Origin: a virus
Length of the DNA: 64,000 nucleotides
Reading direction: 5' to 3' (one strand)
Virus record (IMG/VR): IMGVR_UViG_3300028045_001344
Span: 62,001-126,000 of that record
Shown here: positions 22,664 to 28,292 of the stretch, one piece after another
Layout: the number at the start of each line of letters is the position of its first letter
Position numbering within the stretch: the stretch's first letter is position 1
Notes under the pieces: generated by a model
The model's database searches: none
Seen by the model: only the letters and a program-made list of their open reading frames with translations
Told to the model about the DNA's origin: nothing
Translations under genes and position numbers: made by a program

Positions 22664-23503
22664 CTACCCTTTATATAACTTATCAAAAAGGTTACTACCA
22701 CCATCGTAAAGCATTTCTTCTATAGTGTTTACAAGTTCTTCTGGTGTTGCATATGGGGAGCCACCTGAATATGCGCGATTGATAAATTCTTTTATAGAAG
22801 TTCTTGCTTTTTTTTGTAGCACACGAACTGGGGTGGCTGAAGACTTTGTAGAATAAACATAGTTGGATGCGGGGTCGGCTTTTCCTTTTCCCGTTTCGGG
22901 ATGTATATAACAATCATCTCCTTTCGGTTTTGTTTGTGGATCGTCTATATCGTCAAATTTTCTAGCTTTAATTTTTATTCCCGTCGCTCCGGTTCCTCTT
23001 GCAAGCCACTGTTTGTAGATATTTTGAGCGGGTTTTGAAAGAGCAAACCTATCCGCCATTAATCCCCCCGCTACTGACTTAGTATAAAGAAGTGCCGTAT
23101 CATACAGAAGTGGACCATACCCATTTCTTGCCGCGCTTCTCTTGATTGTAAATATTTTCTTACCAGCCGCAAAACACGGCACACCGCGTTCAGCCCATAT
23201 CTCCACATCGATGATTCCCTTAATGCTTTGAGAAATCTTTTTTTGGACTGTCTTATTTTCAAGTGGATCATTTTTCCGATTTTGTCGATGGAACATAAAC
23301 TGATCTTGCTCATCCCACTCGTCGAAATCACTAGGTTTGGGTTTCAATTTATTTTTTCCTATCGAATTTATAAACTCCTCTGTGTCAAAGAGTAACAAAT
23401 ACTTACCGTCCCTACTTGAGTTAATAAGCATACCCAAATTCGTAGTGTCGGTGACAGCTTCCTCGTTCAAATACTCACGCCAGTTTTCCATTAAAAGCTT
23501 CAT
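22664..23503 (-). CDS. MENWR-leader protein with possible GNAT-like core (probable packaged cargo)
   Basis: A 279-residue protein starting MKLLMENWREYLNEEA, the same leader as the protein starting at 18296; L12-N13-E14 is a possible cleavage site. Near residues 125-160 it has RNGYGPLLYDTALLY then GGLMADRFALSKPAQNIYKQW. The first resembles the acetyl-CoA loop (R/Q-x-x-G-x-G/A) of GNAT acetyltransferases; the whole pattern recurs in phage proteins I know only as hypothetical, so acetyl transfer is possible but unproven. The gene sits between primase and SbcCD, away from other leader genes, and is flanked by 50-bp direct repeats, as if acquired as a cassette. Its start, ribosome site and upstream promoter-like element all lie in one repeat copy. 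Confidence 0.65.
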   Translation of the reverse strand: MKLLMENWREYLNEEAVTDTTNLGMLINSSRDGKYLLLFDTEEFINSIGKNKLKPKPSDFDEWDEQDQFMFHRQNRKNDPLENKTVQKKISQSIKGIIDVEIWAERGVPCFAAGKKIFTIKRSAARNGYGPLLYDTALLYTKSVAGGLMADRFALSKPAQNIYKQWLARGTGATGIKIKARKFDDIDDPQTKPKGDDCYIHPETGKGKADPASNYVYSTKSSATPVRVLQKKARTSIKEFINRAYSGGSPYATPEELVNTIEEMLYDGGSNLFDKLYKG

Positions 23504-23550
23504 TTGTTTCTCTGATTAAAACGAAAGTTTCTCCAATAAATAGTTGTCTA
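23501..23550. repeat. 50-bp direct repeat, copy at the primase 3' end
   Basis: Partner of 22601-22650. In this copy the repeat covers the last codons and stop of the primase gene, the gap, and the ribosome site and ATG of the 279-aa gene. It is probably the original copy because part of it is coding for the primase. Confidence 0.9.
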
Positions 23551-24427
23551 AAGAAACAAAAGTGGAAGTTTTCTTGCGAGCTTGGAATGTTTCCTTATCC
23601 ATCTCTCCAATGTCTCCAAACCCCGAAGTATCAACCCGGTAAACATCCACGCCATATGACATAAATAGTTTGCTTATTTTAAACTCTTTTGCGCGGGCAT
23701 CATCATCCAGGGCAATATATATCTTATCGCAGTTCTCCACAATCTTTTGAAAACTATAGCTATTTTCTCGTAGTGTAGAGCCAAGCAAAGGAATTGCGTT
23801 GGTTGCCTTTATTGCGTCGAACACACCTTCCACAATTGTGATGTCTTTATCCCAATCAAGATACAGTTCGTTAAAGATGAAGTCGCGTTCTGCTGGTGGG
23901 TTTTTATATTTCATCCAGTCGTCGCTATATCCTCTAGCAATAAAATAATTAATGTTTCCGTCAAGATCAAATGAAGGCACGATCACTCTTTTGGCATACT
24001 GCCCGTCTGGGCAATATCCAATCTTCCACCACAAAATATCTTCGCGGTCAATGCCTCGGGTCTTTAAATAATTTCTGGCTGGCAAAGAAAGCGGAGTAGG
24101 TTTCTTTTTGGTTAAAGAAATAAATTCTTCTGGAAGTGTGACGATGATCTTTTCTTCTTCCGGCTTTTCCAGATCGGACATGTCAACAATTCCGCAAAGT
24201 GTTTTCCACTCGGAACGGTTTTTTGGTTTTCCATAAGATGAAACAAGATGCGAAATCCTGCGACCGTTATAATCGCAGACCCAACACTTAAAAACATTCT
24301 TGTCGAAATTTACTGAAAACTTTGGTTTGTGGTGTTTGCACTTGGGGCAATAAAAAAGAAACTCATCTTTTGATTTGGAATAAGATCCAAGGAAATCTTC
24401 AATTATTCTAACTTTTCTTTCAGACAT
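23516..24427 (-). CDS. DNA primase, DnaG-type (gp61-like role)
   Basis: Synthesises RNA primers for lagging-strand replication. In 303 residues: an N-terminal zinc-binding domain (FYCPKCKHH and FKCWVCDYNG, residues about 20-55), then a linker and RNA polymerase domain (PARNYLKTRGIDREDILWWKIGY, a DnaG-like pattern), then TOPRIM with the acidic motif ITIVEGVFDAI near 193-203 and the DxD-type IYIALDDDARAKE near 230-242. There is no clear helicase-binding C-terminal domain, so it is close to a minimal primase. It overlaps the RuvC-like gene by 25 bp. The last codons lie in the 50-bp repeat. Confidence 0.88.
   Translation of the reverse strand: MSERKVRIIEDFLGSYSKSKDEFLFYCPKCKHHKPKFSVNFDKNVFKCWVCDYNGRRISHLVSSYGKPKNRSEWKTLCGIVDMSDLEKPEEEKIIVTLPEEFISLTKKKPTPLSLPARNYLKTRGIDREDILWWKIGYCPDGQYAKRVIVPSFDLDGNINYFIARGYSDDWMKYKNPPAERDFIFNELYLDWDKDITIVEGVFDAIKATNAIPLLGSTLRENSYSFQKIVENCDKIYIALDDDARAKEFKISKLFMSYGVDVYRVDTSGFGDIGEMDKETFQARKKTSTFVSLDNYLLEKLSF
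23535..23544 (-). promoter_or_regulatory. ACTATTTATT element embedded in primase codons
   Basis: 31 nt before the 279-aa gene start at 23503, overlapping primase codons for N-Y-L-L. Same sequence and spacing as the repeat copy at 22635. Confidence 0.4.
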
Positions 24428-24936
24428 TCAAAACCTGCTCTCGCAATTATTAAGGAATCAGCCTGGTCATAACAATATGGCTTTGGCTTACCTGTTCTTC
24501 CATACTCTACAGTAAAGTGGGGTTCGTTGTCAATAAGAAAATTCATAACCTGCTCTTTTGCCTTGGTTCCTCTTTTAATAGTAATTCCACATTTCTTTCT
24601 TGCGGAGATTGCAGGGATGTATTCTGGGATTATATCAAATGCCTCATAACATAGCCAAGACACAATACCGTTGAACTTTGATAAAGTTGCGATTGTGTGA
24701 GAAGATGACTTTCCCATCATAAACATATTAAGCGCGGGCTCAATAAAAATATTCTCAAATGGATAAGAGTCTTTTAGTTTATTTATTTTATCTTTGATGT
24801 AAAGGGCTTTGGAAAAGAGATCGGTGAAGTGGTTTTTATTTCTTGTATCCCAGTGGCCTATCTCTGCGATTTGTCCGTTATTCAAAAGAACAGTATATCC
24901 CGTAATGCTCGTGGATATATCAAGTCCCAAAATCAT
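24403..24936 (-). CDS. RuvC-like Holliday junction resolvase
   Basis: Cuts branched DNA before packaging, the task of endonuclease VII (gp49) in T4. The 177 residues have an RNase H-like fold with acidic sites in RuvC order: LGLDIS (D5 within residues 3-8), IFIEPAL near 64-70, and YDQADSLIIA near 158-167. GKSSSHTIATLSKFNG fits the helix between the second and third motifs. The length is normal for RuvC. The gene begins with no Shine-Dalgarno and has TATAAT only 6 nt before the ATG. It precedes and overlaps the primase gene, placing replication and recombination genes together. Confidence 0.88.
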   Translation of the reverse strand: MILGLDISTSITGYTVLLNNGQIAEIGHWDTRNKNHFTDLFSKALYIKDKINKLKDSYPFENIFIEPALNMFMMGKSSSHTIATLSKFNGIVSWLCYEAFDIIPEYIPAISARKKCGITIKRGTKAKEQVMNFLIDNEPHFTVEYGRTGKPKPYCYDQADSLIIARAGFECLKEKLE

Positions 24937-24942
24937 AATTTT

Positions 24943-24948
24943 ATTATA
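24943..24948 (-). promoter_or_regulatory. TATAAT box just before the RuvC-like gene
   Basis: Minus strand TATAAT, ending 6 nt before the start codon at 24936 in a 12-bp gap. No good -35 box is seen at the usual distance. It resembles the arrangement before SbcCD (TATAAT 8 nt before ATG) and may give a leaderless message. Confidence 0.35.
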
Positions 24949-26121
24949 CTAGAAGTCGAGCTTAAGTTTAAGAGTAAACTCATCAATATTTCGTTTTCTA
25001 ATTGGACTAGCCAGTTTTGCTACCGCAATTAAGTTTTTGTCTTTGTCGAATATGCCGACCTTGTTTATATAAGTGACCGGAGAAAAAGAACCAGTCGGAT
25101 CTGGAAAATTAGTTTTTACAATATTTTTAATGGCTAGATTTTTATTTTCCAAATATAAACTAGAGCCTGTGATAAAACCAGAGTTTGCCGCTGTGCCTGT
25201 TACTTGTTGACCATACTCTATAAATGTAGGATTATTAGAAAAGTTAAGTTCACCCTTTGGCATGTGTGTCAGCATAGTTAGGGTTGGTACATAGTTTGTC
25301 CCGCTGAAAGCCATTTGAAAACTCGATGACAAAGCAGTAGATCCTGTATAACCAAAGTCCAGCCATCTCGGGTTAGTTGACCCGCCAGCACCATAGTCTT
25401 CAGTATGGGTAGAAAGAGCCCACGAGCCTGTAAGAACAATAAATCCCTCATTATATAAAACAACACCCGCAACCGAAGCTGAATCCGCCGTGGATGCGGA
25501 GATTACTTGACGCAATTCTCCATTATATATGTCATCTCTTAATTCATTGACCAAGGTTCCTGAGATATAAAATTTTAGAGAGCAAGAACCTTTTTTGATA
25601 GACGACCCGTAGAAGATAGAGGGAATGCTTATTATTTTTATTTCTTGTGTAGCTTTGTCTCCGAGGCTAGAACTATAAAGATAACTCGGACTAAGGCACG
25701 CATATTTATTGAAAGTATTCTCAAGCGCATCCCTATAATATTTACACGCCGAACCTGTTACGCCAGTATCAAACCTCTCAAAAGAAAGACTAGAAGATAG
25801 AGGATAACTGCCAGTTATTGTGTCGCCATAGGCAAAATCATTATTGTAAGCTGTAGTAGAAATGGTTCTAAAAGAAGTGAGCGAGCCTTGTTTTGTAATG
25901 AACGGATAAATCAACTCACCTGTCGGTCGATCTACATTCATCTCATAGAGACTAATATTGCCAGCCGAAACATGAGTTATGTTAGCGTTGCTGAGTGGGC
26001 CTGTGTATTGAGTGTCTTTGTTGTATATTACTGTCCCACTATAGATATGAAAATCTAGTGCAGGATAAGTCTTTATACGATTGTAGAAAAGATCGTTCCG
26101 ATCAAATTTATACAAGGACAT
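24949..26121 (-). CDS. Virion structural protein, paralogue of the upstream gene
   Basis: A 390-residue protein rich in Ser, Thr, Tyr and Gly. The C-terminal part, including VTYINKVGIFDKDKNLIAVA and LKLKLDF, aligns with the end of the protein at 26145-27224. Shared central features are a KKGS-F motif, a VLYNEG or IFYQAG strand, and a GELNFSNNPTF or SDFNYSSNPSY segment. The family occurs among virion proteins of marine T4-like phages in my knowledge; the exact location in the particle is not known. It is the last gene of the structural block before the replication genes. No signal peptide or enzyme motif is visible. Confidence 0.7.
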   Translation of the reverse strand: MSLYKFDRNDLFYNRIKTYPALDFHIYSGTVIYNKDTQYTGPLSNANITHVSAGNISLYEMNVDRPTGELIYPFITKQGSLTSFRTISTTAYNNDFAYGDTITGSYPLSSSLSFERFDTGVTGSACKYYRDALENTFNKYACLSPSYLYSSSLGDKATQEIKIISIPSIFYGSSIKKGSCSLKFYISGTLVNELRDDIYNGELRQVISASTADSASVAGVVLYNEGFIVLTGSWALSTHTEDYGAGGSTNPRWLDFGYTGSTALSSSFQMAFSGTNYVPTLTMLTHMPKGELNFSNNPTFIEYGQQVTGTAANSGFITGSSLYLENKNLAIKNIVKTNFPDPTGSFSPVTYINKVGIFDKDKNLIAVAKLASPIRKRNIDEFTLKLKLDF

Positions 26122-26144
26122 GGCTAAAGGTAATTAGTTAGTAA

Positions 26145-27224
26145 CTAATAATCCAGGCGAACTCGTAAAATCATTTCGTTGGTTGGATCTTTCTTAAGGG
26201 GCTCACTAAGTTTGGCGACTGCCAACAATTCATTGTCTGCGCCGTAAAGACCAACTGTGGTGATATAAGATACCGGCGCGTCCAATTGAGAATTCTTGAC
26301 ACGAATCTTGCTTTCACTCAAATATGAAGGATTGGAACTATAATTGAAATCACTATTATTTGCTCGACAAAAATGAATAGTAGAATTGAGTTCAGTTGTG
26401 TTATTGAATGATATGTTTTGAACACGGTGCCTAAACATATCACACGTTCCAGAAATGGACGTTCCAGTAAGGGCACCACTAATTGTAGTGACCGCTGGCA
26501 ACGCATCCATAAGTGCGCCAACTTTCATTGATCCTGTATTACACCCATCAAATATGGAAGCAGTAAGAACTGCAATTCCGGCTTGATAAAAAATAAGTCC
26601 AGCTTTGGAGTATGTGCCAGTGACACAAGTTGCTGGGGAAGAACAAGTTAAGATTCCATATTCACCCACGGCACTATTCACCTTAAAAGAATTTTGTGCG
26701 TTTGTGTCTCCAAAGGTCAAAAGCCCACCGAAAGGACTAGCATAAGCCGAACCACTTCCGATAATCATTTGAAACGATCCTTTTTTGATTTCATCTTTTT
26801 GGAGTAGCCTAGCAAAGTTTACAAAAACGGCTTCTCTGATTTTGGCTCCAGCAGACGCAATATCACCATCTACATCAAACAAAATCACATCTCCAGCAGT
26901 ATCGTAACCCATGAGTGTCGATGCCATTTGATTATACATATTGATCTTTTTAGCATTTTGAACATTCGTCGATGAACTAAGTTCCGAGTCAGAGGAGTAT
27001 CCAACCGTCAAATCAAAAATGTGGTTGGCTGATGAACTAAGATAAGGATAATCATAAACTGACTGAAACATTCCGTGAGCATAGTTTTTAATATTTAGCT
27101 CCTCTCCAAGCGACCCGGTATATGTTCCAGATACAATCGCTCCGGTAATTGGAATTGCTTCGTGTAAAAGCGTTCTTGTGCTCTTTATATCGTTATTGAG
27201 AAAAGTTTTATAAACTGTTGCCAT
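26145..27224 (-). CDS. Virion structural protein, paralogue of the downstream gene
   Basis: A 359-residue protein related to the 390-residue neighbour, as shown by the closing motif VGLYGADNELLAVAKLSEPL and end LRVRLDY. The N terminus is VYKTFLNNDIKSTRTLLHEAIPITG. It contains KKGSFQMIIGSG, an LTFGDTNAQNSF strand and about seven Cys, unusual for a phage cytoplasmic-assembled protein. The two genes are separated by 23 bp, so a tandem duplication followed by divergence is the simplest history. It is likely part of the tail, baseplate or fibre system. Confidence 0.7.
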   Translation of the reverse strand: MATVYKTFLNNDIKSTRTLLHEAIPITGAIVSGTYTGSLGEELNIKNYAHGMFQSVYDYPYLSSSANHIFDLTVGYSSDSELSSSTNVQNAKKINMYNQMASTLMGYDTAGDVILFDVDGDIASAGAKIREAVFVNFARLLQKDEIKKGSFQMIIGSGSAYASPFGGLLTFGDTNAQNSFKVNSAVGEYGILTCSSPATCVTGTYSKAGLIFYQAGIAVLTASIFDGCNTGSMKVGALMDALPAVTTISGALTGTSISGTCDMFRHRVQNISFNNTTELNSTIHFCRANNSDFNYSSNPSYLSESKIRVKNSQLDAPVSYITTVGLYGADNELLAVAKLSEPLKKDPTNEMILRVRLDY

Positions 27225-27234
27225 CGTGTTTTCC

Positions 27235-28218
27235 TTATGTTGTGATCTGTTTTATAAATCGAACGGGGATGTCTAATCTATAGCCGGTTGTTGCTCCGGT
27301 GATTTTAATGATTGTATCAATATATTTATATGTTCCTGTTGCCCCGGTAAGACCCCAGGCGGTAGCTACGGCTGCATCTGCGATATCTAAATCTCCGCCG
27401 ATTTGCGTAAACAAGAAATTGCTTGAAATTAATTCCAGGGTAGACTTTATAGAAAAGAACAGTGTGGTTCCTTGTGGTCCCTGGATTGTCGCAATAGAGG
27501 GGGCAGCAATCAAGGTGCTGTTGTTCCATAGTGCGTCCGTGCCGATATATTGCTTGTTGTTGACAATAAATTGTGGATCTGTTTCCTGTGACAAGTAATA
27601 GCTGGCGATATTGTCATCGTCAATAAAAGAAATCGTGGCATTTGTTCCATCGGATGTGCTGGCGATAATCCCCAACCGACTATCAATCTCGATAATATAT
27701 TGGGTTTCTTTGAGATCCTGATCAAGTTCATATTGCCAACTTATTTCCGTTGTGTCTAAGCCTTGATCAATTTTGGCTATCGCTGACCTATCCCAATTTT
27801 CTCCGTTAAAGGTTCCGAGTGGATTGTTAGCCTGCATTTCGGTAACGGTTGCCTGTGTGACTGCCACCGCATATCCTTGGTTCGCCGCAACAACTGATGA
27901 GTCAAGAGCAGTGTTACTGTTTATTTTCAATTCAGGCAAGTAAAGCAAATTTGTTCTGGGAATAGAGAGTAACTTATACTGTAGCATTGACGTGTTGTTT
28001 GTAAACGCTTCCAAGATTGGTGTTTGCATAATCTCTAAATCATAATAAGCCGAACCACTGGAGTTATCCTTGTCATAAAGTTTATAATTTATTTCATCAT
28101 CACCAAGCGCAAACTTTGTGATCCTAAATGAGCCATCGCCCTTCGCGAGCCTATATCGTCCCGTATCTGTTAAAACTGCGTCCAATATAATGTCGCCGCT
28201 ATTGTCAAGAAATGCCAT
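27235..28218 (-). CDS. Virion structural protein (MAFLDNSGDIILDAV family)
   Basis: A 327-residue protein whose start AFLDNSGDIILDAVLTDTGR and the following RLAKGDGSF-KFALGDDEINY are a distinctive pattern I know from structural proteins of aquatic phages. The remainder is beta-rich, ending TGYRLDIPVRFIKQI. A similar N-terminal pattern (ITPYG-LLAKGRF) occurs in the 363-residue protein at 34822, so the two may share an N-terminal fold used to join a common partner. A candidate late-promoter element lies 20 nt upstream of the start, and a GGGAGA site precedes the ATG. Confidence 0.7.
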   Translation of the reverse strand: MAFLDNSGDIILDAVLTDTGRYRLAKGDGSFRITKFALGDDEINYKLYDKDNSSGSAYYDLEIMQTPILEAFTNNTSMLQYKLLSIPRTNLLYLPELKINSNTALDSSVVAANQGYAVAVTQATVTEMQANNPLGTFNGENWDRSAIAKIDQGLDTTEISWQYELDQDLKETQYIIEIDSRLGIIASTSDGTNATISFIDDDNIASYYLSQETDPQFIVNNKQYIGTDALWNNSTLIAAPSIATIQGPQGTTLFFSIKSTLELISSNFLFTQIGGDLDIADAAVATAWGLTGATGTYKYIDTIIKITGATTGYRLDIPVRFIKQITT

Positions 28219-28238
28219 GTTTATCTCCCATAATTACA

Positions 28239-28248
28239 AATAAATAGT
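28239..28248 (-). promoter_or_regulatory. ACTATTTATT element upstream of structural gene 27235-28218
   Basis: Minus strand ACTATTTATT, 20 nt before the ATG at 28218 in a 74-bp gap, one of the longer gaps in the structural block. It would start a unit for three virion proteins. Confidence 0.45.
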
Positions 28249-28292
28249 TTGTTTTTTTGTTTTACACCATTTTACCATGGGCTAAAATTTCC

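Noticed and set aside
28258-28285. Inverted repeat ATTTTA...TAAAAT around CCATGG before the 327-aa gene
   Set aside because: Short AT stem with a bulge and no T-run in the gene direction; not convincing as a terminator or operator.
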